Assembly (NCBI GenBank): GCA_027494135.1
Contig: JAOSJK010000001.1
Coordinates: 599,378 to 663,377 of the forward strand
Source: Acidimicrobiia bacterium
Lineage (GTDB): Bacteria; Actinomycetota; Acidimicrobiia; IMCC26256; PALSA-610
Reading direction: 5' to 3'
Length of the DNA: 64,000 nucleotides
The translations under genes were made by a program, and so were the position numbers. Positions 1-9,371 of the stretch are shown one piece after another. Position 1 is the first letter of the stretch; each line of letters starts with the position of its first letter. The notes under the pieces were generated by a model that saw nothing but the letters and a program-made list of their open reading frames with translations, was not told the origin of the DNA and did no database searches.

Positions 1-283
1 CGGCGAGCCTCTGCGCCGCGAGCTCTGCCCACGGCATCTGCGACGCGACTGCGTGGAAGGCCTTGTCGATCATGTGTATCCGTACCGCGGCAGCCGACAG
101 CCGGGCTACCAAGAAGCCGTCGGACTCCGCGGAGCCGGCGATACGCGCGGCCAGGTCACCTGTCGGCGTTCCGTCGCACGATACGCAGAACTTCACTGCG
201 GCTCCGCCCGACGGTATGAAGTCGCCGAGGTACTCGTTGCGGACAACGTCGAGCCATTCGCGTACGTCGAGAGTCGCTGTCAT
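1..283 (-). CDS. N-terminal fragment of a large protein, possible ATPase of a defence system
   Basis: Only the first ~94 residues are inside the window; the gene runs off the left edge. It starts at an ATG at 283-281 that overlaps the TGA of the upstream gene as ATGA, so the two are translationally coupled. The visible part begins MTATLDVREWLDVV and continues with a mixed alpha/beta region; no Walker motif is reached. From memory, this start resembles the N-terminus of ATPases annotated with a BREX-type (DUF2791/BrxC-BrxD-like) ATP-binding domain, but the fragment is too short to confirm it. Its place beside a divergent SNF2 helicase fits a defence cassette. Confidence 0.55.
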   Translation of the reverse strand, partial: MTATLDVREWLDVVRNEYLGDFIPSGGAAVKFCVSCDGTPTGDLAARIAGSAESDGFLVARLSAAAVRIHMIDKAFHAVASQMPWAELAAQRLA

Positions 284-1074
284 CGGTCTACCTCCAAGAA
301 GCGGATGCCGTAGTAGGAATGGACGTGGCCCTTCGCGTCGACAATCTGCAGAGTGCCGGCCGACGACTTGGTGCCCGTCGACGCCGGGAACCGGATCTGG
401 TAACCGGCGCGGGTGGTGGTGACCCCGCTGCCGTCGAGGAGGTGGACGTCGCGTGTGAACTCGTTGCGGTCGTACTGCTTCCGCATCTCGGGGTGGATGG
501 TCAGCAGGTCGTAGACGTCGATCAGGCGCGCGCCCTTCTCCAGCTCCGCCTTCCCGACGATCCTGCTGTAAGCACTGAACAGGAGCTCGATGAAGCGCTC
601 GGGCGAGAGCATCGGCCGGCCCTTCTGCACCGCCACCACCCGTTCCAGCACCTTCCCGCAGCGCAGAGCCGTGACCCGCTTGGCGTCGATGCGCACCGCG
701 CGCTGTGCCGCGAGCACCTTCAACAGCGCCGGAAACGCCGTCAGCCGGTCGTCGAGGCGGTCGAGTCGCACTCCGATCTCGGCGCCCGCCTCGATGAGCT
801 CCTGCTCGTAGCCCTGTTCGAGGTACCTCTCCTCGTCGGCCTCGCTCCACGTCCACGTGGTCGCTACGTGGCGGGTCGCTTCCTCCAGCGCGCCGGCGTA
901 CTCCGCGAGCTGGGCGGAGAGCCGCCGGATCTTGTTGAGGTCGCCGTCGACGGCGGCGCGATGCAGGGCCCGCTCAGCCTTGCCGGCGGCCTTCAGCGTC
1001 GTGGCGAGGGAGTCGCAGGCGCGTTCCAGCCCGGCGCACTCGACTTCCAGGGTTCCAGACGGTCTCTTGCTCAA
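280..1074 (-). CDS. hypothetical protein, coiled-coil-rich, coupled to the ATPase-like gene
   Basis: About 264 residues, no family recognised. I chose the TTG at 1074 because GCGGAGG lies about 10 bases upstream; an in-frame TTG at 1128 is also possible but has no clear ribosome site. The N-terminal half is rich in Ala, Leu and Glu and looks helical or coiled-coil. The C-terminal ~90 residues contain a winged-helix-like stretch (PERFIELLFSAYSR, then DVYDLLTIHPE) and a beta-rich tail. The stop overlaps the start of the next gene by ATGA. The gene is divergent from the helicase at 1332, so it may be an accessory subunit of the same system (inference). Confidence 0.6.
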   Translation of the reverse strand: MSKRPSGTLEVECAGLERACDSLATTLKAAGKAERALHRAAVDGDLNKIRRLSAQLAEYAGALEEATRHVATTWTWSEADEERYLEQGYEQELIEAGAEIGVRLDRLDDRLTAFPALLKVLAAQRAVRIDAKRVTALRCGKVLERVVAVQKGRPMLSPERFIELLFSAYSRIVGKAELEKGARLIDVYDLLTIHPEMRKQYDRNEFTRDVHLLDGSGVTTTRAGYQIRFPASTGTKSSAGTLQIVDAKGHVHSYYGIRFLEVDR

Positions 1075-1290
1075 GGTGACGTTGCCTCCGCAGTAGGTCG
1101 CAGCCAGTGTCGCGTGGGGCTGGGACAAACTGCCGGGGCCACCCTACGGGGCCGCCGTCGGCCGACGCACCCACCCTCCCGAAGACGGGTCCGTCTCCCA
1201 GGGGGCCGGCCGGCGAGGCAGAAGCTCGGGCGAGTGCCCAGGCGCGCGACCGGCCGTATAGCCAACTAGCCGCCGGGCTCAACGCCCATC

Positions 1291-1340
1291 TCCTCTGGCA
1301 GTCGGCGTACCCGTGTCCGTACGATGGCTTCGTGGGTGAG
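1291..1340 (+). promoter_or_regulatory. promoter module shared with the TPR gene; leaderless start of the helicase
   Basis: Reads TCCTCTGGCAGTCGG (1291-1305), 14 bases, TACGAT (1320-1325), 6 bases, then GTGGGTGAG beginning at the start codon (1332). The same blocks with identical spacing occur at 7726-7775 before the TPR gene. TACGAT fits a -10 (TAnnnT), and its distance to GTG implies a leaderless transcript, common in actinobacteria. CTCTGGCA may be a -35 or an operator half. Confidence 0.6.
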
Positions 1341-4300
1341 TCAGCGGGCGGCGTCGACCAGGCCGGGTTTGCGATCGGCCAGTTCGTCGCGCTCCGAGCC
1401 GATCCAGAGCGCCGGGGACCGGTCATCGCGATCGAGGCATCAGTCGCCGGGCAACCGCGCTACAAGGTCTTCCACCGTGCCGACTCGATCATTACGTACT
1501 TCCAGGAGCAGCTTCTCGCTGTCGATGCTCCTGCATCTGAGCCGGTCGACGCTCTCTACGGACCAGGTCTCGACCCGGCCGATTTCTACGCCCGGTTGAC
1601 GGCGACGCGCCTCAGGCATCCGGAGATCGACGGGCTCTACGCGCTCCACGCGGCGCGAATCCAATTCGTGCCATTCCAGTTCAAGCCGCTGATGCGACTT
1701 CTGCGATCGGATCGGCCGAGGATCCTCATCGCCGACGACGTCGGCGTCGGCAAGACTATCGAGGCGGGATTGATCCTCAGGGAGCTCACCGCCCGCGCAC
1801 CGCTAGATCGCGTCCTCGTCGTGTGCCCCAAGGCTCTGACCCTGAAGTGGCGAGCGGAGATGCTGCGCTTCGACGAGCGGTTCACGATCCTCAAGGGCGA
1901 CCTACTGCGATGGTGCCTGGACGAGACTCAGCGCGACGGCGTCTGGCCTCAGGAATGCTCGCGCGCCATCGTTCCTCTCGAGCTACTTCGGCGCAAGGAG
2001 GTCATCGACGGCACCGAGGGGCGACACTCGCGCCCGGGCCTGACCACCATCGATCCACCTCCGGCCTTCGATCTACTCATCGTCGACGAGGCCCATCACC
2101 TCCGCAATCCGGCCACGATGTCCCACGAGGTCGCGACACTGCTCTGCGACGTATCGGAGGCGGCGGTCTTCCTCAGCGCGACGCCCGTTCAGATCGGAGC
2201 GCAGAACCTCTACTCGCTACTCCAGATGCTCCGACCCGAGCTGTTCCCGACCTTCGAGGTGTTCCGGGAGATGATCGCTCCGAACACACACCTCACGAGC
2301 GCCATCCGCCTTGCACGATTCCGCGAGGACGACACTGGCTGGCGAACCACGGCACTCGGGGAGTTGGAGTCAGCGGCCAACACCCCATGGGGCTCCGCGA
2401 CCCTTCGCGGCGACCCTCGGTTCGTCTCGGCGCTGGACGTCCTGTCCTCATCCGACCCCACCGACGAAGAGCGGGTCCGCCTCGTTCACGACCTCGAGGA
2501 GCTTCACCCGCTCGCTCACGTGATGAACCGCACCCGACGGCGGGACATCGGCGAGTTCACGCAGCGCGAACCGACAACGATCGCAGTCGAGTTCCTTCCG
2601 GAGCAACGGGAGTTCTACGAGACCGTCCTCGCCTACCGACGCGAGATTATCTCTCTACAGCACGACGCCAGGGCAACCGGGCTCTTGGTCGACATGCTCG
2701 ACCGCCAAGCGTCGAGCTCTCTACCCGCCGTTGTCCCGCTCTTGGACACGCTCATCGAGACCGGCCGCCTATCCGCCCGAACGACTTCTGACGACCCCGA
2801 ATCAGAGGAAGACGACTTCGTCATCTCCGAGGAGCTGATACGACTCGCCGCCGAGTTGCGGCGCCTCGCACGCGAGCTTCCCGATGCCGACCCCAAGCGT
2901 GACGCGCTCGTAGAGATCGTTCGCGACACGCTGGAGACGTTCGGACCGCGCAAGCTCCTGGTCTTCTCCTACTTCTTGCACACGCTCGACTACCTGGAGT
3001 CCGCGCTCCTAGACCTCGGAGTCCGGGTTGGGGTGGTCACCGGCCGGGATGCCGACGAAGAGCGCGAAGAACTCAGACGGCGATTCCGCCTCGGCTACGA
3101 CCACAGCGACGCCATCGACGTGCTTCTCTCATCAGAGGTCGGCTGCGAGGGCCTCGACTACGAGTTCTGCGATCGCCTGGTCAACTACGACATCCCCTGG
3201 AACCCGATGAGAATCGAACAGCGGATCGGGCGGATCGACCGATTCGGACAGCGGAGCCCGAAGGTCCTCATCTTCAACTTCGTCACGCCCGGAACCGTCG
3301 AGGAACGCATCTTCCACCGCTGCTTCGATCGGCTCGACATCTTCAGACGTACCGTCGGCGACCTGGAAGAGGTTCTCGGCACCATCGTCGACGATCTCGG
3401 GCGACTTGCACTACGTACAGACCTGACGGACGCACAGCTCGATGAGCGAATCCGGCAGATGACCGACAACGTCGTGCGCCGCGCGCAGGAACAACACCGT
3501 CTGGAGGAGGAGGCACAGGACCTACTCGGCCTCGACAACGCGTTCATCGCCGACGTCGAGGATGCGATCGCCCACGAGCGTTTTGTCACACCTGCAGCGC
3601 TTCGCCGGCTCGTGGATCACTGGCTATCTATGCAAGGTGGACGCCTCGACGAGGAGAGCGATGGAAACGTCCGTATCGAGCCCGGCTCAGCCGGCCAGGA
3701 GATCGCGCGCCGTCTGCGTACCATCGACTCTCACGACCCGACCACTCCCCCACTTGTGCGACTGCTGGAATCCGGCGGGCGGCCGTCCATCACCTTCGAT
3801 CAGGATGTTGCCGCCGAGCGGCGCTCCATCTCCTTCATCACGCCGCTTCATCCGCTCGCGCGAGCGGCCTCTACAGACCTTGCGCTGGATCCCGGCGAGG
3901 TGCTTGTCTCGCACCTCAGACTGAACGCCGAACAGACGGTGGTCGAGCCCTGCGTGTACGTGATCGAGCTCTGGGAGACGATCGCGCTCCGATCCGAGAC
4001 CCGGCTCGTGATCGCCACGGCGCCGCTCGCTGGCGGGCCTATCGACCTCGATCTGGGAGATCGGCTGCTTGGCCTGCTTCCCCACTCGGCACCTGCTACT
4101 GCTCCCACCGCTACGTACGGGAACCTGGACCGCGCGCTTCAGACCATCGACGAGCACCTCTATGAGCGACGCCGTCGAGAGTTGGCTGGCCTTGCGGAAC
4201 GGAGCGGTCGGCTCCTGGAACGCCGCCTGCAGAGCGTCGAGACGCACGCTCGCGCCCGGCTCGCTCGCATCGACCGCGACCTCGCGACCATCACCGAACC

Positions 4301-4445
4301 AAAGATCGTGAGGATGCGAACTGCCGAGAGACGTCGGGTGACGGCCGACTTGGAGACCCGACGCCGCGACCTCGAAGCTCGCCGTGGCATCGATGTTGTC
4401 GCTCGCCGTATTGCCATGGGGACCCTGGAGACGGCCGATGCCTAG
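1332..4445 (+). CDS. SNF2/DEAD-like helicase of a probable defence system
   Basis: About 1037 residues from the GTG at 1332, which sits right after the putative -10; the frame is open further upstream (from 1107), but that sequence is low-complexity and looks non-coding. Superfamily-2 motifs are in order: Walker A-like GVGKT near residue 139, DEAH in VDEAHHL near 251, SATP near 282, and motif VI QRIGRIDRFGQ near 630. This is the SNF2/RapA-like arrangement also found in DISARM DrmD-type helicases. The last ~400 residues are a helical region with Arg-rich coiled coil and no recognised nuclease. It overlaps the next gene by 8 bases, so the two proteins are probably made together. Role (inference): ATP-driven DNA translocation or remodelling in anti-phage defence. 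Confidence 0.85.
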   Translation: MGESAGGVDQAGFAIGQFVALRADPERRGPVIAIEASVAGQPRYKVFHRADSIITYFQEQLLAVDAPASEPVDALYGPGLDPADFYARLTATRLRHPEIDGLYALHAARIQFVPFQFKPLMRLLRSDRPRILIADDVGVGKTIEAGLILRELTARAPLDRVLVVCPKALTLKWRAEMLRFDERFTILKGDLLRWCLDETQRDGVWPQECSRAIVPLELLRRKEVIDGTEGRHSRPGLTTIDPPPAFDLLIVDEAHHLRNPATMSHEVATLLCDVSEAAVFLSATPVQIGAQNLYSLLQMLRPELFPTFEVFREMIAPNTHLTSAIRLARFREDDTGWRTTALGELESAANTPWGSATLRGDPRFVSALDVLSSSDPTDEERVRLVHDLEELHPLAHVMNRTRRRDIGEFTQREPTTIAVEFLPEQREFYETVLAYRREIISLQHDARATGLLVDMLDRQASSSLPAVVPLLDTLIETGRLSARTTSDDPESEEDDFVISEELIRLAAELRRLARELPDADPKRDALVEIVRDTLETFGPRKLLVFSYFLHTLDYLESALLDLGVRVGVVTGRDADEEREELRRRFRLGYDHSDAIDVLLSSEVGCEGLDYEFCDRLVNYDIPWNPMRIEQRIGRIDRFGQRSPKVLIFNFVTPGTVEERIFHRCFDRLDIFRRTVGDLEEVLGTIVDDLGRLALRTDLTDAQLDERIRQMTDNVVRRAQEQHRLEEEAQDLLGLDNAFIADVEDAIAHERFVTPAALRRLVDHWLSMQGGRLDEESDGNVRIEPGSAGQEIARRLRTIDSHDPTTPPLVRLLESGGRPSITFDQDVAAERRSISFITPLHPLARAASTDLALDPGEVLVSHLRLNAEQTVVEPCVYVIELWETIALRSETRLVIATAPLAGGPIDLDLGDRLLGLLPHSAPATAPTATYGNLDRALQTIDEHLYERRRRELAGLAERSGRLLERRLQSVETHARARLARIDRDLATITEPKIVRMRTAERRRVTADLETRRRDLEARRGIDVVARRIAMGTLETADA

Positions 4446-7400
4446 TGACTACAACGCGATTCGTACCGACCACATCCGCAAGTACGGCGAGGACACCAAG
4501 CACCTCGAGCTCTACGGTGAGCTGTACAGCGACCGCACCCACTTCGTTTACGAACTGCTACAGAACGCCGAGGACGCGGGTGCGACGAGAATCGCCTTCA
4601 CCCTTCATCCAGACCGCCTGGTTGTCACACACAACGGACGTCCATTCGACGAAGCTGACGTGCGGAGCATCTGCGCGTTGGTCGAGAGCACCAAGACGCA
4701 CGAGGTCGCCGCGATCGGCAAGTTCGGAATCGGATTCAAGTCCGTCTACGCGGTGACACAGCACCCAGAGGTGCACTCGGGCGACGAGCACTTCGTCATC
4801 GATCACTACGTTCGACCGCGCGCTGTCGCGGCACCGCTGACGGATCTGGATCCCGACGACACATGCTTCCTCTTTCCCTTCGATCGCGTCGACACCTCGC
4901 CCGAGGACATCATGGAATCGATTGCGCGCGGGCTGCGGGAGCAACCTCCGTACGCGCTGCTCTTCCTACGCAGCCTGGCGACGTTGCACTGGTCGGTAGA
5001 CGGGGGCGACGCCCGCAAGGTGACGCGGACTGAGCGGCCGCGCAAGATGGCTCGCGAGGTGGTGCTGACGCTCGACGGCGTCGAGGCCTCTCAGACTCGT
5101 TACCTAGTCATGGAGCGCGCAGTCGACTCACCAGTGGTAGGCCCGCACCGCGTTGAAGTCGCGTACAGGATCGAGCACGACAGACAGATCCGTCGCGACG
5201 TAGTCGCTCCCGTTGAGACATCGCCGGTAATCGCCTTCTTCCCGACAGAGCGCACCACTCACCTCGGCTTCCATATTCAGGGCCCCTATCGGACCACACC
5301 GGCGCGCGACAACATCCGGCAGAACGACGAGTGGAACGAGCAGTTGGTACGAGAAACGGCCGTACTGGTGGTCGAGAGCCTGCGGGTCTTGAAACACGAG
5401 GGCCTTCTTGACGAGCGCGCCCTTGCGACCCTGCCGATCGATTCTCACCATGATTCGGACTCCGTCACGAGCCATCTCCGCACGAGCCTCACGAGTGCCT
5501 TGCAGGAGGAGGCACTGATCCCGACCAACGATGGTCGCCACGTCTCCGCGAGCACCGCCTGCCTTGCTCGAGGTAGTTCGTTGCGCGATCTCCTATCGCC
5601 CGCACAACTGGGCCGACTACTCGGTCTCGCGGCGGAGCCTTCATGGGTATCGAAGAGCATCACCGAGCGATACCCAGCCGGCCTGTGGGACTACCTACAG
5701 GACGAGGTGGGCGTACAGGAGATCTCGCCCGAAACGGCCGTGAACCACCTGACGGCCTCATTCCTCGAAGCGCAGCCCGACGGTTGGATACTGCGCTGTA
5801 CCGATTCGTTGCAGCGCACCGAGCCCTCTTCTCATCGACCCGCAGCAGCCGAGCTCCTCTGGTCCACAAGCCAATCGTCCGCCTGGAAGATGGCACCCAC
5901 GTCCCCGTCCAAGACCAGGACGGATCGCCATGCTGCTATCTACCTACAGATGGCGTGACGAGTGACCTCCCGATAGTCCGTCGGTCCATCGCCTCCACTA
6001 GTGAAGCCCGAGAGCTGCTTCTCGCGCTTGGCGTAACAGAGATGGATCCCGTCGCGGAGGTCCTGGAGCGCGTCTTGCCTCACTACCGCGAAGGAATCAT
6101 TGATCTCGCCAGCGAGGAGCACTCACACAATCTCCGTACCATAGAGGCTGCCCTTGAGAGTGCGACGCAGTCACGCCGCGAGCTCCTTGTCGAGCGCCTC
6201 TACGAGACCCCGTTCCTCGCCACGCGCAATGCGGCCACGGATGAGGCCACGCTACGCGCCCCCCGCGATTCTTATCTTCGAAGTACAGAGCTCGAGCTCT
6301 GGTTCGATGGGAACCCCCAAGCGTTCTTCGTCGCCGAGGATCAGATGACCACCGCTCGACTCAAGACCGCAGGAGTGCGCACTCGGATGCACACAACGGC
6401 TCGCAAGCCCCAGTCAGACGGCCACGTGAAAATTCGATCGGAACACGGCGACCACGTGCGAGGAGTAGATGGATTCGACCCCGACTTCGCTGTCGATGGC
6501 CTCGACTGGGCCCTTGCGCACCCTAACGCCGCGCGCAGCGAGATGATCTGGAACCATGTCCTCTGCGCGTACAGCGATTGCCTTCAAGGAGTCGTCGAGG
6601 TGTCTACGCGGCAGACCTTCGACAACCCTGACGGTTCGATTCATCGGTCTCGTGCTGCGCAAGCAGCATCGACACTGTGCTGGATCCCCGGTCCGGCTGG
6701 TGCATGGCGTTCGCCTGCTGACACCTCGTTGGAGGATCTTCCGAAGGGCTGGACGCACAACCGCATCGTCGCGGAAGCTCTCGGCATGCAGACTCCGAGA
6801 GTTCTCGACTTCGCGCGAGAGATCGGATTCGAGACCGAGGACATCCAACTACTCATGGCGAGTCCGGAGATGCGCGCGAAAGTCAAGGCGTTCCTCCGGT
6901 CGAATCGAGATCAACCGCATTTCGAGATCGATGACGATCCAGAAGTTACCCATGATGACGACGCAGCCTTTCGTGTCGAACCCAAGGACGCCACCTTCTA
7001 CGTCCAAGCCGTATTCGGCCGCGGGGACGGGGCGCGCGAGCACGGCGAACCCCTGGGACCGCGAGGTCCAGCACCCGATCCAATCCGGCGCCGCCACCAA
7101 GCACAGGAGGAGCTTCGCCGGTACATCTCCGATGCGCGTAGGGGCGGAAGACCGTTCAAGCGTGTTCCAACCAACGTCTGGCGCAAGAAGGACTCGGCCG
7201 TTCGGCTCGGGCTCTACCAGGAGTACCGCGGCCGCTGTCAGATCTGCGACGACACATTCCCAAAGCGCAATGGCGAACCCTACTTCGAAGGTATCGCTCT
7301 CATACCGTTCAGTATGGCGAGCTGGGCTGATCGGATGGGAAACGCACTATGCCTCTGCGCCGGCTGCGCGGCGAGGTTCCAGCACGGGTCGGTCGAGTGC

Positions 7401-7562
7401 GAAGATGTGCTTGCACAGGTCGCCGCGTGGAAGGCACGCGGAGAAGGTGGCGACGCCTGTCCCATCATCAAGATCGCACTATGCGGCAAGGACGTGACTA
7501 TCCAGTTCACTGAACGGCACATGATCGAGCTCCAAGAGCTCATGCGAGCCGGCGACACATAG
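4438..7562 (+). CDS. sacsin-like GHKL ATPase with C-terminal zinc/degenerate HNH domain (frameshifted)
   Basis: Starts at the ATG at 4438 inside the helicase stop region and is about 1041 residues if one frameshift is repaired. The N-terminus is a sacsin/Hsp90-type ATPase: N-box ELLQNAEDAG near residue 39, HNGRPF, and GKFGIGFKS near 95. The frame changes by -1 between about 5785 and 5798 (FLEAQPDGWIL then LYRFVAAH). No slippery heptamer is present, so this is a one-base loss or sequence error, not programmed shifting. The C-terminal ~110 residues carry CQIC (near 933) and CLCAGC (near 971), the zinc cysteines of an HNH domain. The usual catalytic His positions are replaced (ALIP, GCAARF), so nuclease activity is doubtful. 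Probably acts with the helicase. Confidence 0.8.
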
Positions 7563-7725
7563 CACAGGCGTTCAGTCGTCCGTCCTCGAGGAGGCCGGGT
7601 ACACGCGCACCACCGGCTCGATTGCCGCGTCCGGTCACCCGCCCTACGCGGACAAGCCGAACAGGGGCATGCTCGCCGACGTCACACCCCGATAGAGCAC
7701 GAAGCGTCACCAAGTCGATGGCAGT

Positions 7726-7775
7726 TCCTCTGGCAATCGGATTGACACATTCCCTACGATTCACCCGTGGGTGAG
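7726..7775 (+). promoter_or_regulatory. promoter module identical in layout to that of the helicase
   Basis: TCCTCTGGCAATCGG (7726-7740), 14 bases, TACGAT (7755-7760), 6 bases, GTGGGTGAG from the start codon at 7767. It matches 1291-1340 block for block. The TTGACA at 7742-7747 is only 7 bases from TACGAT and is not a properly spaced -35. Confidence 0.6.
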
Positions 7776-9368
7776 CTGTCCTGGAGATCGTGGTCGAGTC
7801 GATTCTCCCCCGAGCGAGCAGTCGCGCCCACGACTGATCCCGGTTGCCTTGGCACGATCATCGGAATCGAAACACGCGCAGGCGGCGTCGGACGTCACGC
7901 GGACTACAGCGGCGACGACGCATCCATGCGTAGTGCGCCCCCAGACGAGCCGCTCATCGACGCGCGCCCGCGCTTTCCAACGCCACTTGACCTCCACGCC
8001 CTCGCCGACCAACTCCACTCGAGGTATCTGCGCTATTACGACCCGGAAGATCTCGACGACGCCATCGACGTCGAGCGGCAAGCGCTCCAACTGACCCCTG
8101 CGGACCACCCCAACAGATCCGGCCGGCTACAAGCCCTTGCCGACCTACTCCGTTCGAAGTACATGAGCAATCGCAACTCGCCAGACCTTGATGTCGCCGT
8201 CGGCTACGCCCGCCAAGCACTCGAGCTCACGTGTGCCGACCATCCCGACAGACCCGCCCGCCTGCATGCGCTTGCCCGCCTTCTCCACGCTCGGTACTGG
8301 CGCGATCAATGCTCCGGCGACCTCGATAGCGCAGTCGCCGACGCTGAAGAAGCGATCGAACTCACATCAGACGACTACCCCGGCATGCCGGCACAACGCC
8401 ACACGCTCGCCGAAGCCCTCCACTCGCGGTACTGGCGTGACCGGGACTCCGACGACCTCTACTCCGCCGACAAGCAGGAGTGCCTGGCCCTCTCGTCCAC
8501 ATCCCGTGACGACCTCAGCAGACCTGCCCGGTTACATACCCTCGCCCACATTCTCCACTCGCGGTACTGGTGTGACCATGACCCCGACGACCTCATTCTC
8601 GCCATCAGGATCGAATCCCGGGCGCTCGAGATCACACCTGACGGCCACCACGAGAGGCCCGAGCGACTGCACACGCTGGCCCGCCTTCTCCACTCACGAT
8701 ACATGCGCGATCGCAACGCTGAGGACCTCAACAACGCGACAGGCTGGGTAGTCCAGGCTCTCGATGTCACCGCTGATGACCACCCCGACAAGGCCGCACG
8801 CCTTCACACCCTCGCAGAACTACTCCACTCGCTGTATTGGCGCAACAGCGACTCCCCCGCACTCGACCACGCCATTGCCGTCGAACGAGAAGCGCTCAAG
8901 TCCACACCTGAGTACCACCGCGACAGACCAGCCCGACTTCACACCCTCGCTGAGCTGCTCGATTCCCGGTATCGGCAAGATTACAACTCCGCTGACATCG
9001 ACGACGCGATCAACCTCGAACGCCAGGCGCTCGAACTCACGCCCGAGGACCACCCCGACTTGCCCACGCTGCGACAGGCTCTCTACAGGTTGACGGGAAC
9101 AGCGCGCAGCAGTCACTGGCATAGGAGGTACACCTTCTGCCAGCTATGCGGCGCCCTCCTCTACAGGTCGGAGATCGGAGTGGCTGGCCTCTGCTCATTC
9201 TGCGCGTCTGATCCCTACGCATACGAGAACTTCGACGATCTCTTCGCGGGCTCTGCAGACTACGGGTACGATGACGAATACGTTGGCGTCTCCAACAGCT
9301 TCTTCGAGGACGGTGAAGCCGACTCCTACGACCATTGGCGCGGCTTCGACGTCTACTCCGAGGAGTGA
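7767..9368 (+). CDS. TPR-like repeat protein with C-terminal zinc ribbon
   Basis: 533 residues from the GTG at 7767, which lies directly after the promoter module. Residues ~73-435 are eight very regular ~45-residue repeats of the type RLHTLAELLHSRYW, then DDLDxAI, ERQALELTP, DHPDRPA. These are tetratricopeptide-like helical hairpins and are also repetitive at the DNA level. A zinc ribbon follows (CQLC near 458 and CSFC near 478), then an acidic, Tyr-rich tail. No CHAT protease or other effector domain is seen. The shared promoter with the helicase suggests a sensor or scaffold of the same system (inference). There are 204 bases between this gene and the sacsin-like gene. Confidence 0.75.
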   Translation: MGELSWRSWSSRFSPERAVAPTTDPGCLGTIIGIETRAGGVGRHADYSGDDASMRSAPPDEPLIDARPRFPTPLDLHALADQLHSRYLRYYDPEDLDDAIDVERQALQLTPADHPNRSGRLQALADLLRSKYMSNRNSPDLDVAVGYARQALELTCADHPDRPARLHALARLLHARYWRDQCSGDLDSAVADAEEAIELTSDDYPGMPAQRHTLAEALHSRYWRDRDSDDLYSADKQECLALSSTSRDDLSRPARLHTLAHILHSRYWCDHDPDDLILAIRIESRALEITPDGHHERPERLHTLARLLHSRYMRDRNAEDLNNATGWVVQALDVTADDHPDKAARLHTLAELLHSLYWRNSDSPALDHAIAVEREALKSTPEYHRDRPARLHTLAELLDSRYRQDYNSADIDDAINLERQALELTPEDHPDLPTLRQALYRLTGTARSSHWHRRYTFCQLCGALLYRSEIGVAGLCSFCASDPYAYENFDDLFAGSADYGYDDEYVGVSNSFFEDGEADSYDHWRGFDVYSEE

Positions 9369-9371
9369 TAG

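Noticed and set aside
1107-1331. Upstream extension of the helicase to an earlier start at 1107
   Set aside because: The sequence is Pro/Gly/Arg-rich, overlaps the divergent gene's leader and contains the promoter blocks; the GTG at 1332 fits better.
5780-5800. Programmed -1 frameshift in the sacsin-like gene
   Set aside because: No slippery heptamer or obvious downstream structure; a single missing base explains it.
7742-7747. TTGACA as the -35 of the TPR gene
   Set aside because: Only 7 bases from the TACGAT -10; the matching helicase promoter lacks it.
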